A DNA stretch of 64,000 bases from Pseudevernia furfuracea. Its lineage: Eukaryota; Ascomycota; Lecanoromycetes; Lecanorales; Parmeliaceae. The stretch spans positions 992,001 through 1,056,000 of the forward strand of contig JAIUPT010000039.1 in assembly GCA_022315425.1 (NCBI GenBank), in the 5' to 3' direction. A model generated the notes under the pieces. The model ran no database searches and was not told where the DNA came from. It was given only the letters and a program-made list of their open reading frames with translations. Position 1 is the stretch's first letter. The number at the start of each line of letters is the position of its first letter. A program made the position numbers and the translations under genes. Below, in pieces: positions 11,806 to 22,989 of the stretch.

Positions 11806-13783
11806 TGGAATTCGTTAACATTTATCTCAACTCATTAACATTAGAAGTCTTACCCCTCGAGTGTTTTGAGCACTGAAAGAGTGATTATGGCGTGGAGAAT
11901 AACTCACAGGACAGTTATCATTCTTCAGCCTGTCGAAGTAGGCCTTTCGCTGTTTAACATAAACGAATAACATTTTCCTCAATTTAGAGCTTGAGAAATC
12001 TAATCAAATTCTATGCATATATATAGTTATCAATTAGACGAGCTATAGATTAAAGAGTCACGAAATGCTCTTGAAACTAATGTTCAGTATGAAAGAGAAA
12101 CGAAGATAAGAGTTGAAGTGTAAGCACGGATCTTGCTCTCGACTGATCAACAGTCGAAATCATCAACGAAGCAATTTATGTCTTGAACGTGAAGCTCAGA
12201 AAAAGTCTCGGCTCAGAGCAGCCGAAATCATCAACGAAGTAATTCATGACTTGGACGTGAATCTTAGGAGGTGTCTCGGCTCAGAGCAGCCGAAATGAAA
12301 GGGACTGTGCAAGTTTACTTGAGTCTTGAATCCAGTGAGAGAACGATTGAAAGTAGTGTGCAAAGTACATATCTTGTTTTGCGATCGTTTCGCGTTTACT
12401 CATCAGCCAGTCATCTGATCTCTTTCGCCCATTAGAGACTATAGTATCAACATTATCAACATTGACATTAAAAGATGTTTCGAGGGCTGTAAGTTAGAGA
12501 AAATCAGGACCCTCTTTCTTCCATCTTGCCGTATTGAGAAGAAAGGCATCACACTCTCCACTCTGATGTAATGCCATGCTCGTATTTGGATGGAGTTTTT
12601 TGTAGAGGAAATTGTACCACCACTCACTTACACACACACAGGGACTCCGGTCCCCTTCCGTCAATACCCGGTCCTCTGCTGAGCAGAAGGAGAACGTAAA
12701 TGGGTAATGAACAGGTGCTGTTCTAGCAACAATCAGTTTCTTGAAGACGAAAGAAATCTGGATTGACCGAGTGGATAGCACGATAGCTACTTTACCTTTG
12801 ATGCCGCTCACTAGCGCGATCACGTGATACTCGACGCGTTTTCCTGCAACACACACCAGAAAAATGTTCCAACTCCACGAACCTCTCTTGAACTCGATAT
12901 CTTAGTAAGAGGAGTTGAGTTGTAGACGAATGGTATACAAAGGTGGCACCATGTATGTTTAATCTGTTCCTGTCAACGCAATGCCTAGACGATGAATTTC
13001 CGGTCTACAATCTCACATGGGCCAATCAAATCGGCGTGGGCGAAAAGTGGTTAGCACAAGGATTCGAAATCGGAGAGAAGGTGTGCCAGTCGGTGCAGAC
13101 GACCTTGGGAGCTCCCTTTCTCCTGAAATTCTACTTCACCACCGAGAAGAACTCGCCCGAGGTTGGTGGAGCCAGAGATTCGCTCGACTGGGCTGGGAGA
13201 GATACTCTTTGATTTCGAGGCCGCTCGCACAGTGAGACACGGGCGATCTAGGCGCGGGATCGGGTTCTGATGCCGCGTTAGTGATGTTTAGGGCTCACTT
13301 AAAGATGATTGTTCCTGTTGCTAGAGTTGGGGTACATGGGGAGAGTCTGTTCACGATTTTGCTGCGGGATGGAAATTCAGATGTATGCAGAATGGTCAAG
13401 GACTCTCTTGATAGTGTGCAATACTAGCGAAATATATATGCAACCCATATCCCAACCCCTGACTCCTCTTCCATCTGACGCCTTGAATACTCGCTTATAC
13501 AGCTGGTCCAGTAATATTGAATGGAGAATTGACGTGCTCGTGGGTTCTTGCAGATCTCGGTCAACAGTTTCACCCGTCTTCGTTCTTCGGATCACCATAG
13601 TTGTCAAACTCAACGTTCTCAAATCGACTCCCACTGGAGTCTAGCCAACTCCCCCGTTATATTCCGATCAGAAAACTACTACTCGCTGGCACAATTTCTG
13701 TCCTTCTAAAGCCCTCCACCTCCCGACCTTGAGCTACCAGCATCATAGACAACCGTGACACGATAAATTGCGACTGGTTAGCT
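11806..13783. other. gene-poor, AT-rich stretch
   Basis: No supported gene. It holds a tandem repeat at 12155-12296 and short unrelated frames. A frame around 12943-13235 on plus has some protein-like composition but no start, motif or splice sites that persuade me. Confidence 0.4.
12155..12296. repeat. 68-base tandem repeat, 2.1 copies
   Basis: The unit starts CGAAATCATCAACGAAG and ends with CTCAGAGCAGC. Copies begin at 12155, 12223 and 12291, the last only six bases long. The two full copies differ by scattered single-base changes, so the duplication is not very recent. Confidence 0.8.
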
Positions 13784-14471
13784 TTAGTCGTCATGTCCAA
13801 CTTCCATGCGCGGCCGCCGAGAGGGTGGCCCGCCCGGAATCACACACCCCCAGCCAATAAGACCAATGGCGTCATGTCTGATTTCAAAACTCATCTTATA
13901 CGGCCTTTGGTGTTTGATCATGACCTCTTCCAGCCCCAATAAAGCGTCTTTCACGTTACCCCAAGTCAGCTTTCGTCCGTAGGCCGGACCAATTTTAGGG
14001 CTCTGAATGCTGATGTAACAGCCTTTTGGCGCCTTTCCAGCGTACTTTGAATCGACATAGGGGTCCCGATCGTCCGGTAGAACAATGTCGCCAAAGTGTT
14101 TGATGACGTTGGTGACTTCGATGATAGCGTCACTTATCATTTTACTGAGAACCTGGTACTCGATGGGCTGATGTTTTTGAAGAAGATACCATAGGATAGT
14201 GATGGATGTGTTTGGTACGTGGAAGGCTTTGGAATGATCCGTCGTGTTCAACTCCAGAGACAGAGGTATACATCTGCATGTCGAATCAATAAAGCGAACC
14301 CTTGAAAGACGGTGCTGCCTACGTTTCCCTGATGAGGCTGAGAAAACTGCCATTGTTGGTGACATCGAGTGGCAGATAGAGATGCCCTGCCAATTCGCTT
14401 CTGGGCCGTGGTGTAGCCGAAATGAGAGACAACAACCTGATAGCAAGTAGTGAAATCGGGAAGAGATGCAT
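13784..14471 (-). CDS. Secreted protein of unknown function (212 aa)
   Basis: Exon 1 (14471-14323) and exon 2 (14273-13784) join in phase across a 49 base intron to give 212 residues. The N-terminus, MHLFPISLLAIRLLSLISATP, is a signal peptide. The mature part contains NNG and NTT sequons, and a C-terminal half with a DPYVDSKYAGKAPKGCY stretch, a TWGNVKDALLGL helix and a GLIGWG motif. That Gly/Pro-Cys-Tyr then Thr-Trp-Gly pattern resembles a family of fungal secreted hypothetical proteins, but I cannot name it. Three cysteines are visible (TCIP, KGCY, WGCV). It sits alone among decayed sequences and could be a small effector-like secreted protein; that is speculation. Confidence 0.65.
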
Positions 14472-14754
14472 GGGGCCTCGCCTCAAAGTTGGGTTTCTCT
14501 TCGACTATGTCAATCTTGTGCTTTGAGAAGCGTTAGTGCTACTTCAGAGTTCCAAAATCCTAAAGTATGTCTGATATTTCGAGATTTCCTTGGTGAGGTA
14601 GCGACAAGCGACAAGCGATAGGCGAGTCTTGCAGACGTGGAGAATTCTTTGACCGTGATAAGCGCTGCTACATTGAAGACCTGCGTAGATTCAAAACAGC
14701 CACTGTACCCATTATTGCTAGTATCAAGGCCACAATAACCTCCGCTACACAAAT

Positions 14755-15015
14755 CTAGCTACCCAAGCGTCTCTTGAATCTCCCTCTGCACGCACGCCCA
14801 ATCCCTCTCAACATATTCTTCAATCCAAAATCATCGAGAGAAACTCTGGAAGCTACATCCATTGTCAGCAATCGTTTCGCGGGTCTCACGCAGCTGATCG
14901 ACTTTTCCTTGTAATACAAGTTGAGAATCCTGTTCATGGAGTCCAGGTGCCTCGTCCTCCGGATATTGTTTAGCTCTCAAGCGCACGTTCTCGAGCTCTG
15001 GAAAAGACACGGTCG
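14755..15015 (-). pseudogene. Coiled-coil gene fragment
   Basis: A minus-strand frame rich in Glu, Leu, Arg and Gln (LRAKQYPEDEAPGLHEQ then VDQLRETRETIADN) looks like a coiled-coil segment. It is cut by TGA (SFSR stop FWIEEY) and again by TAG. No start or family could be assigned. It lies just downstream of the exportin-1 remnant and may have been joined to it by rearrangement. Confidence 0.35.
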
Positions 15016-15036
15016 GCCAGCTCTAAAAAGCTGTCG

Positions 15037-15850
15037 TTATAGACACGGTGCCAGCAGTGTACTGTCTGAGATCATCTGGCTTGTAGCTCGGTACATTGAC
15101 AGCATAATATTGTATATGCGTCCGTTTTGCGAGTGGAAGTAGGTGCCAATTGATGTATAATTTGCCAGGTGAACTTTCATGATATTGCCTTTCGCTTTGA
15201 TGTTTTCACCGTCCTGCAGGCACGTAAGGTTCTGGTTTGACTGAGGGATTATTGTGTCCCAAAATTGATTTGGTACTGATATGAGCTCCACAATCACACT
15301 CTCCTGCACACTTTTCTGGTCTCGGGCGCTGATTATGTGCCCGCAAGACTCGTAGGATGTATGTAATTGCTAGGGGCTCAAAGCCTATGTAATCTCCAGC
15401 AGTGTTCGGGCCATCTTGTCGATGAAAGGCCCGCTCTACTCAGCTCGTAGAGCGAAGAAGTACGCCTGCATTTGCTGGTGATTTGCTGGCGATTTGTTGA
15501 TGGACGTGTCGCAGGCCAAAAGCCATTTCGTTGGGGAAAGGCTCGCTCCTCTCAGCTTTTAGAGCGACGAAGTGACGCTTGCAATTACTGGCGATTTTGA
15601 TGAACGTGTCGCAGGCCATATCCTGGACACCTCTGTGGGTCTCGTACATGAACTCGAACAGTTCGTTGACCACGGTCTTCAAGAATTTCCAATGGGCTTT
15701 CAAAAACGGTGAATATTGTCCCATGATATACATGATACTGCTGGCAACCACTGCTTTGCTATCTTTGCCTCGCTTCATCTCTGTCAGGCCTAGGAGATCT
15801 TTGATGATGCGATCTGGAATCCAAAGTCATCAGCTGTAAAGGCTTTCATG
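15037..15850 (-). pseudogene. Exportin-1 (CRM1/Xpo1) gene remnant
   Basis: Two blocks match the HEAT-repeat region of nuclear exportin 1. Block one (15830-15560) begins IIKDLLGLTEMKRGKDSKA and includes the LKAHWKFLKTVVNELFEFM and GVQDMACDTFIKIAS stretches. Block two (15420-15037) includes PFIDKMARTLLEIT, the YESCGHIISA stretch, LQDGENIKAKGNIMK and SIGTYF...GRIY...MYRATSQ. Block two carries two in-frame TAG codons, one where SPQQ is expected. Between the blocks an ~80-base segment of the gene is duplicated in tandem and diverged. Only a central part of the ~1070-residue protein remains. The functional CRM1 gene must lie elsewhere in the genome; this is a decayed partial copy. Confidence 0.85.
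15428..15619. repeat. Tandem duplication inside the exportin-1 remnant
   Basis: Segment 15428-15515 (from CCGCTCTACTCAGCTC to GTGTCGCAGGCC) resembles segment 15541-15619 (from GGCTCGCTCCTCTCAGC to GTGTCGCAGGCC). Each covers the same exportin-1 codons. The copies differ by substitutions and small indels. Confidence 0.65.
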
Positions 15851-16028
15851 CGGGTAAGCTCCTCAAGGTTATTACCCCTGCTGCTCCGCAGCGTCTTCAT
15901 CCTTTCCTAGACCCCCTCTGGTGGATGGACATGAGGTGCTGGCCGTCGAAAGAGGTCTTCTGTTCGCCTGAACTTTGTCCTTGACCTGCTGAATCTCGAG
16001 CTCTCGGAAGCAGAATATTGGTTTGACC

Positions 16029-16358
16029 AGCTGGGGTCAATTCGCCCCGTGGGTACACACACGAACCCTGAGGTCCGACTACCAACGAGGTGGAATTTTG
16101 TTTCAAGAATTTGTATGAAAGTGGCGTCTCAGTGCGCCAGTGCAAAACGCACCAGAGATTGTAGCCTCGAGCCCTCATATGCGGAACATCTCAAAAAAAA
16201 ATCTATACAAGCTGGGGGTTTAACCTCCCAGTGGAGACGCACACGAACCCTGAGGTCCGACTACCACCTAGGTGGAACATTGTTTCAAACATTTGGATGC
16301 AGCTGACGCCTCAGTACGCCAGTGCTAAACGCACCAGAGACCATAGCCTCGAGCCCTC
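16029..16358. repeat. Spaced direct repeat, two ~148-base copies
   Basis: Copies at 16029-16176 and 16210-16358 share AGCTGGGG at the start, ACGAACCCTGAGGTCCGACT inside and CCTCGAGCCCTC at the end. They are ~182 bases apart. A short third piece (CCTCGAGCCCTCGTAG) follows near 16424, after a short GT microsatellite. On the minus strand copy 1 reads as an open frame and copy 2 carries stops. The origin is not recognised. Confidence 0.7.
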
Positions 16359-16740
16359 GTGTGTGTGTGTGTGTAGTTCCTACATCGGAGGGTCGTGCCT
16401 CAGCCATAAATGACTATGAGACCTCGAGCCCTCGTAGAGAGCTAGAGAGAGCTAGTTGCCCTGGTGGGCCAAGGGGAGAAGAGCATAATCAGAGCTGTGG
16501 GCAGTCTGGCTGCTCTGGCGGTGATCAGTGTCCTAAAGAAGACAGGAAAGAAAGGAAGTGAGGGCGGAACATCACTTATGTGTGCAGCGCGCTAGCTACT
16601 AGCGCGTATGGTCACGTGATGATGATGAGCGAGCTTCGCATTTGAAGTACCAGCTTCACTTGCTAAGGTCCGGAACTACAACTCTAGGGTGATTCATCAT
16701 GGCAGATTTTGAGCGGGGCAAACGTCTGTGTTAAGGAAGA

Positions 16741-16872
16741 AATGTCTTCCACAAGATGGATTCAATTCGCCCGAAGTAGTCTCCGACCCCTTCGCACTCC
16801 CCTCTTCAAGCCCAAACCCCACTCCCCCAGTCCATCATTCTGGAAACCCTACCATACAATCTTCTCCAACAG
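16741..16872 (+). pseudogene. Orphan N-terminal exon of a mitochondria-targeted protein?
   Basis: A frame starting MSSTRWIQFARSSLRPLRTP looks like a mitochondrial presequence (Arg, Ser, aromatic residues, no acids), followed by a proline-rich part. It loses coding character at about 16872 and runs into the 3' end of the opposite-strand F-box gene. It may be a 5' fragment left by duplication or rearrangement, or chance. Confidence 0.25.
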
Positions 16873-16903
16873 TGAATCCTCTGACCTAGTGTCGATGGTC
16901 ATG

Positions 16904-18834
16904 CTATCTCGGATAAAGTGGGTAGAATGGGCAAGCACTAAGAAAATCAAAGGGTCCATCAATCCCGCTTGAATTGATAACATCTTCTCTTGAAGTCAGC
17001 GAGAATCCGTTCGGTGGAAACAAGCCCTGCCTGCGGAGCAAGACATTCTTTCCTTTGTAGCGGCCGTCGTAGGAAAAGTCCCCAAAGGCCAAGACCCGGA
17101 GGTTTGGAAGCCCTTTGGGTCCAAAAGCCCATCGAGCAAATTCCAATAGCGCATGATCCCTGAAATCCTGCTCTAAGTAATCTTCCGGTCTGAAAGGTTC
17201 GGCAATCCCATGAATAATCCATTTACTGATGTTGTGCCGAAAGAACGGTGAAATCTCCGCTCCTGAACGTCTGATGTGCAACAGCTTCAGCGTCTGTTTA
17301 GCAGCGTGTGACTCTAGGTACAGTCTGATCTTAGAGCACGAGTCGCAAATGGCCAAGCTCTCCAGGTTCGATTGCTGCAGAAAACGGGGCAATGCTTCTG
17401 CTGAGCCTTCGCCGAAGTCTGTTCTGGCCCAACTCAAGTCCTTGTCTATGGTCGTCCGTGTCGTCTCGTTGGCAACCTTTTCATGATAGACTACGCGCCT
17501 CAGATTCTTTGAGTGACACAGAATTGACTCGAAGTAATGATCTGTCAATCCCGAGATCGCAGGCAAAATAAGGATATAGAGTCGCCGGAGAGAATCGAAC
17601 GACCGTAGAAATGCATTCAAGCTTGAGTAACCCCCGTCTGCTGCGCATTTCGTGTCATTCATCACAACATCTAAAACTTCGAGCTTGATTGGCAGTCTGG
17701 CACGAGCGATGGCGCGCAGTAGGCGAGGGGTGTGTGGGCATCTGTGCAGCCTCAGCGAGCGTAACTGCCCGAAGTCGAAAGCTGAGATCGATGCTTCAGG
17801 GTCACTTGGCAGTGTGACCGCGGTGAGAGAAAGGTTGGTCAGAGCGAGGAAGCCGCTGGTAATCAAACTTGGTGATAGAGGAAGGATATATTGGTTAAAA
17901 ATATCGTCGCCTTTGAGTGCCAATGTTGGGTCATGCTCAGTCCAAGTACGACGGATTGCATCCCAATATATGAAGTCCAATTCCAGCACTCGGAGAATCT
18001 CGCAATTTGCCGTAAGAATTGTACGCAAAGATTCCAACTCTGGTCCCATTCTAAGACCAGTCCATGACAAGTTTTGAAGGCGCTTAAAGACATTGAGATC
18101 TAGAGATGCCGGGGAATGAAGATTGTACCTGCCGAGATACGGCCAATCTCCGTCCGCTGCGACTCCTGTATTCAAAGAGAGTGACTCAATTTCAGGCTGC
18201 TCTCGCTGCAGATAACCATCGATGCCCAGAATTTCCTTAGGTACGCAGCAGCCTAATTCCCAACTTCGAGCTATTAGCACAGGATTCGAATATTTTTTGC
18301 AGAGGACTCGGAGTTCTCGAAAGAATGCCTACCGAAAACTACGAAGGTTTTTCTTTTTGAGCTGCTTCAGTAAAGGTAAGATCTTAAATCTCAGCAGGTC
18401 GATACCATCACAATCATCGGGATATGGATAGCCCGCGTGTTTGCCGTGAGGGCAGCGGTCTTCGAGACGGTCATGGAAGACTGCATGTATATCGAAATGC
18501 CTGACTAATTGGAGGCACTGGAACGAGGTTCCTACCAAGGACTCATATGGTTTGGAGTCCAACTCGTTTAAAGCAGATTCATTCGCCGCATGTATGATCA
18601 AGGTGTGGAAAAGCACCGGGGTAGCGATTTCTTTCCAGTATCTCGAGACTCCACGTAAAGATGCGAGGTCATTCCGGGATGCAGCCTTGTTACATCAGTA
18701 CCGAACTCAAGAGGTTTCAAGTGACTTACCTGCTCTGCAATGATTTTACAAATTTCTGGAGGTAGTTTATGCATAGTGTTGGGGGCCGAGAGAGTTGCGC
18801 GTTCTGACCAGGGTTGTTGTAGTTTGGAAAACAT
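16904..18834 (-). CDS. F-box protein with fungal LRR-like repeats (about 604 aa)
   Basis: Exons 18834-18730, 18685-18343 and 18270-16904 keep the frame. Near the N-terminus, MHKLPPEICKIIAEQ followed by a SLRGVSRYWKEIATPVLF helix is an F-box, the Skp1-binding module of SCF ubiquitin ligases. The remainder has repeated leucine-rich strands of the fungal type (LRSLRLHRCPH, LEVLDVVMND, LESLAICDSC), which usually bind the target. Donor choice for intron 2 (GTAGTT at 18342) was set by phase; GTAGGC ten bases further on would break the frame. The start could also be the ATG at 18774. It is intact, unlike its neighbours, and is read toward the repeat region. The target is unknown. Confidence 0.8.
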
Positions 18835-19778
18835 CTGGAGTTGTGGCGGTGATGTGGACCTCTATATTGTAGAGCAATATATGGCGATGTCAAGTCCTTT
18901 GTAGAGGTTTATGTGAAAAATAAATCTCAACAGTTTTCTGTGATTGTTGTATATTTGTGATTCTTCGTGTATCGTGGTTGGAGGCGGTGGGTGACACCGG
19001 TCCCTCGGTCATGTGCTTATTTTTTTTTACGTGATTTTGCTTTTAGCGGCCGGTAAAATACGCGCAAAATGCTGTTAAGTAATAGAGTAATAGCATTTAA
19101 AAATATGTTCCTTTCATGAAGGCGTCTTCTTCGCTGTGTCAATCAGGAACAGCATTTGAGTTGTTGCGGTTAAAACATGAATATGGCATTCGTGATCTTG
19201 GTGTCTTACCCACATGTTGCTGTAGTTCTAGCACTGTATCATCAAGGTATCAATGATAGGAATAGACTTTTGAGTCCGCGAGAATTTTCGGACGCAGGCA
19301 AGGGTAATATCCCATTCTTGAGAGCCATTCACGTACCTACAACTCTAGCTAGAGAAATGCATCATTGAAGCGGCGACAAACCAGCAACTGTGTATTGAAA
19401 GATTGCTCAAGCAGTCCCCCTGTAGACCTCCGGGAGGGGGGAGTCCGACCTTTGTGACTAGTACACCGGTACGTTCCCTGCGTGTGCTTCACAGCCCAGA
19501 TCTGGACCCATGGCATTACAACTTTATGTCCAAGAATCAAAGGCAATTGACCCGAGTAGTGTTATCGTCCATAGTCACATGTACGCGCTTCAAACGAGAT
19601 GGGGATCGAAGTCACTCTCCCAAGGATTTCCGTTATCACGGAAAGCGATATGCCCGTAGTAGCTGCCTTACAGCCGTATACTGCTCCTTTTTTCCCACAA
19701 AAAAATCCAGAGCATCATCTAACATCAATTCCATTACTACTCTCAACCAGTACCTGCCATCCTCAAAAAAATATTCTT
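18835..19778. other. gene-poor stretch
   Basis: 5' region of the F-box gene, then about 800 bases without a supported gene. Frames at 19177-19368 and 19403-19793 on plus show no motif or plausible start context. Confidence 0.4.
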
Positions 19779-20141
19779 CTAAATGAGCAATGAACACAGA
19801 AGTGTCCCATTCCTACCCGTCCGAAGCTCTCTTTCCATACACCCTCGGGCGGCTCTCCCTTTCTCTTTAAGACCTGTCGTCAGTTTTGACGAGAGCTTAA
19901 GACTTTTGTAGGTAGTACATGCGATCTCGACCTCTAGAGCGTCGCCGAAATTATAGAAAGTGAGGGCCAAGACGCCTTTATCTGGTTTATGATCTCTTTG
20001 ACAGGTCCACACGCCTCCTACCAAAGCAGCACTCTCCTCGTGCCTCAAACTCCCAGTATCATCAAACATCGTGCCGTAGCCGTCGTCCTCATCCGGAGTC
20101 GTGCTGCTCAACCTGAGCAATGTCCTCTTCCATCCATACAC
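19779..20141 (-). CDS. Hypothetical protein or fragment
   Basis: The minus frame has protein-like composition (TTPDEDDGYGTMFDDTGSL, LVGGVWTCQRDHKP, ALTFYNFGDALEVEIACTTY). No ATG stands at its start: the frame opens after a TAA upstream, and the only nearby ATG is in another frame. It may be a 3' exon, a degraded gene, or chance. The part after about 19920 loses character, so an intron or the end of similarity may lie there. Confidence 0.3.
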   Translation of the reverse strand: MYGWKRTLLRLSSTTPDEDDGYGTMFDDTGSLRHEESAALVGGVWTCQRDHKPDKGVLALTFYNFGDALEVEIACTTYKSLKLSSKLTTGLKEKGRAARGCMERELRTGRNGTLLCSLLI

Positions 20142-20739
20142 CCATAGTCTTCTTCTTTGGCATTTTTAGATCACGTCGCGTTGATGGATCTCGAAGCGGT
20201 GGAGGTTGGTGTTTGATCAGCGCCAGGTCTAGTGGATGAGACGGTGCATGTCGTAGTTTGAGAGGATTTGGATGGAGAGGAAGGCGTTACGGCGCGCTGG
20301 ACGGAAGCAGAGGATGTGGTGGTCTTTGGTCAGGCTTTCAGCCGGGGATTTTAGAGAAGAAAAGGTTGACGCGTAGGCTGGAGTAATCCGCTCAACCAGC
20401 CGCCAATCAGAGACATGATACCCATCGGCCGTCCCTATATCATGGGCTATGAGTTGTCGAGGCCTGATGACGTACGTCCCTGAATCTGTCCAACATGATA
20501 AGGCTCAGAGTGCGGGAGACATCATACTCAAGGAGACCTGAGGGCTATATAGTCACACGTTTTTTCTAGAGCGCATGCGGTGCACGACGCTGTGGATACG
20601 AAGCCTTGAATGAACATTTACAGGCACTTGGACAAGGTCGCAAATCCTGCTCGTCGCTTCACGCATAGCTATTACATATACTCCGTCGGCCTGATCCTTC
20701 TAGAACTAGGACTGTGGCAGAATCTCAAGACGTTCGGCA

Positions 20740-20946
20740 ATGGGAAAATGGGCCGATGGTTATGCTTTTCGACAGTTCATGCTCAATAAGCTGGTTCCTG
20801 ATCTATGGGGCCAAGTGTGGATATCGATATATGGCGGGGTCGTCAAGGATTGCCTGGAGATGTCGAGTGATGTTGGTTTGGAGGATGAGGAAGGCCGGAG
20901 GTTGGCTTGGAGTATTGCCGAGAGGTTGAACTGGTGTAATGCATGA
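20740..20946 (+). CDS. Short hypothetical frame (68 aa)
   Basis: The frame reads as a helical, well-mixed polypeptide (RQFMLNKLVPDLWGQVW, LEDEEGRRLAWSIAERLNW) and ends at 20946. There is no family match, no introns and no clear promoter. It could be the last exon of something degraded upstream. Confidence 0.2.
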   Translation: MGKWADGYAFRQFMLNKLVPDLWGQVWISIYGGVVKDCLEMSSDVGLEDEEGRRLAWSIAERLNWCNA

Positions 20947-21533
20947 CGCTATCCACGAATAGTCTATCCTACTGAATATCCATCGCCGGACACAAGCCTT
21001 GTGCTTCGCGCGAGAACCGTGGTACCTGGAAAATTACGAGAAACAACAGGGTATGTGGACGATGGGGCGTCGTTCGGGTGCAACAAACCCCTCCATTTCC
21101 GGTAACTTCCCCCCACAGAATACCTTCCCCAACTCAAGAAGAGCAGAGCAAGTATTCAAAGCTGTGGTACCTTGCCTAAACCTACTGCCAGAGTATGATT
21201 CAGTGGTATGTAAAGAAGAAGGATTGTTTAGGTCGGTGACCGGAGTATGTGGCGATACCAAACTTTGACATCCTTTTCGCAACGCCGAAGGGCCAGTTTG
21301 GAGACCCATAGATATAGCACTTATCATGTCCAAAGACGCACTTGGATATCATCTACTTGCTCCACTCTGCGGGGACTGCGTTCGAAACCTGCTCCACACC
21401 CGGCCCATCCCTGCCTGGACCAGTGACAGTCGCCAGCTCGACCTCAGACCCAATCTTGTACATGTGATTCCTCGCCAGTCTATCCTCGTAACATGCGCGA
21501 CAGGCAAATAGACAAAGGACAAGATGCAGCAAT
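20947..21533. other. intergenic
   Basis: No supported gene. Short overlapping frames on both strands at 20999-21511 have no motif and conflict with each other. Confidence 0.35.
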
Positions 21534-22711
21534 CTAAGTCGATTTTAGCAGCTGGTAGCGGAACGCGGGCGTAGAGGTTCTGCTTACGCCATCAAGTACA
21601 CAAACACTAGAGCCGAAAATTTCAGTCCTCGCAACGCCCGTAAACGGGGTATCACACTGCAACGGCCCCTCGTAGTGTTCACCAGAGATCGGGGGTCCAA
21701 GTGCGATGCATAATTCATCGGAAGTGACAATGCGTCGCGGATCGATCACATCATTCCTATGGAATGACACGATTCCGCAAGAAAGGAAGACTGTCGAGCA
21801 AAGAAGCTCCATAACCACATAAAACCCGACGCGAAGCTGGGAGTTCGCTATAAGAGGCCGGAATACAGTGACGGAGGTCCAAACGATAGGGGCAATGACC
21901 TGGATTCCACAATTTGTCAGAGGAATGGCTAAGAATACTTGGCTTAGGTGAACGACGTACCACGGCGAGCATGAGAGTTATGCTGATGTCGGAGCCTGAG
22001 TGTGGCTCCAGCTCCTGCTCGCGACCGTTGTGAAAACTATAAAGGCCCAAACCCGGAGTGTTGGGTATCCATTTGCGATAAAGCGCGATGATGACGGCCC
22101 AGAGTATGACGTCGATGAGTTCCAGCAAGAGAAGTGGAACGCGGATGCTGAGGAGATTGCTTTGAAAACCATTACAATGTTTGAGACGACGGGCGAAGGC
22201 CTTGATGAAGGAAGGTATCCGAGGAGAAATCCAGTCTTTTGCAGACCTCAAGTAGCCACTGGATCGCAAGGCAATTATAAAAAGGATGAAATGCAGAATC
22301 CTATTCGAGCATTAGACGATGGTGTTAGGTTTCCCTGCCTAAGACGGATAAAGCTTACACTACCAAGAAAGCAAACGCACAAGCTACATATCTCAATTTC
22401 TGTATCTTGTTGTAGGCCTTGGTGCAATCTGATTGAATATAATGTTGTCCTTGACATTTGAAGCCTGTGGTGTCCCATAAAGCATTCATATTGTCCAACG
22501 AGCTCGTGATAGCACAAGCGAAGAGCGAAACCCAACATAAGAATTCGCAGTAGACGGAAAGGATAGGATGGAGGCGCCAGGTGGTGAATGATGCCCGTAG
22601 AAGAACGTATAACGTCCAGGGGTGAGAGACAATAAGCTATGAATAGACGCATATAAGCAAAGCATAAATTCCGGAGAATAGGAGGTATGGGGGACGGACA
22701 ATTGCGATCAT
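21534..22711 (-). pseudogene. Multi-span membrane protein gene with an early in-frame stop
   Basis: From ATG 22711 the frame gives RPPYLLFSGIYALLICVYS, a membrane helix, then TAG at 22639-22637. The same frame then continues with WTLYVLLRASFTTW, FLCWVSLFACAI, a QSDCTKAYNKIQKLRY loop and VACAFAFLVV. An intron (GTAAGC...CGAATAG) leads to ILHFILFIIALRSS. This order of four helices with a Cys-containing loop resembles fungal MARVEL-like membrane proteins. A further part with more helices (ELIDVILWAVIIALY, an intron with GTACGT donor, then VIAPIVWTSVTVF and FYVVMELLCSTVFLSCGI) follows to 21534 and could be the same or a second gene. The early TAG, at a position where Gln would fit, suggests a pseudogene unless a first exon was missed. 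Confidence 0.45.
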
Positions 22712-22989
22712 AGCCGCGGTGGTTGAATTAGCATGATACGGTACTTGGCCTTAAGTTGAAACCAATCTTTGGAGCAAATCAGAACGGAGGTTGAAGCATA
22801 TGACGCTGACAATGTCAAAGAGAAAAATGAATATGCGGATGAATTGAGAGCTAGTATCGTCGGTGACGCGAATTTGAAGACTTCTGATGAAAGAGATCAT
22901 GCCTTGGAATCGCTGGGTGGTTGAGAATTGAGATGGATAAAATGAAGAAGGAATTAATTATTAAGTAGAGTATATGGCTGAGATTTGTC

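Noticed and set aside
16361..16374. GT dinucleotide run as a regulatory element
   Set aside because: Only about seven units; ordinary microsatellite with no associated gene.
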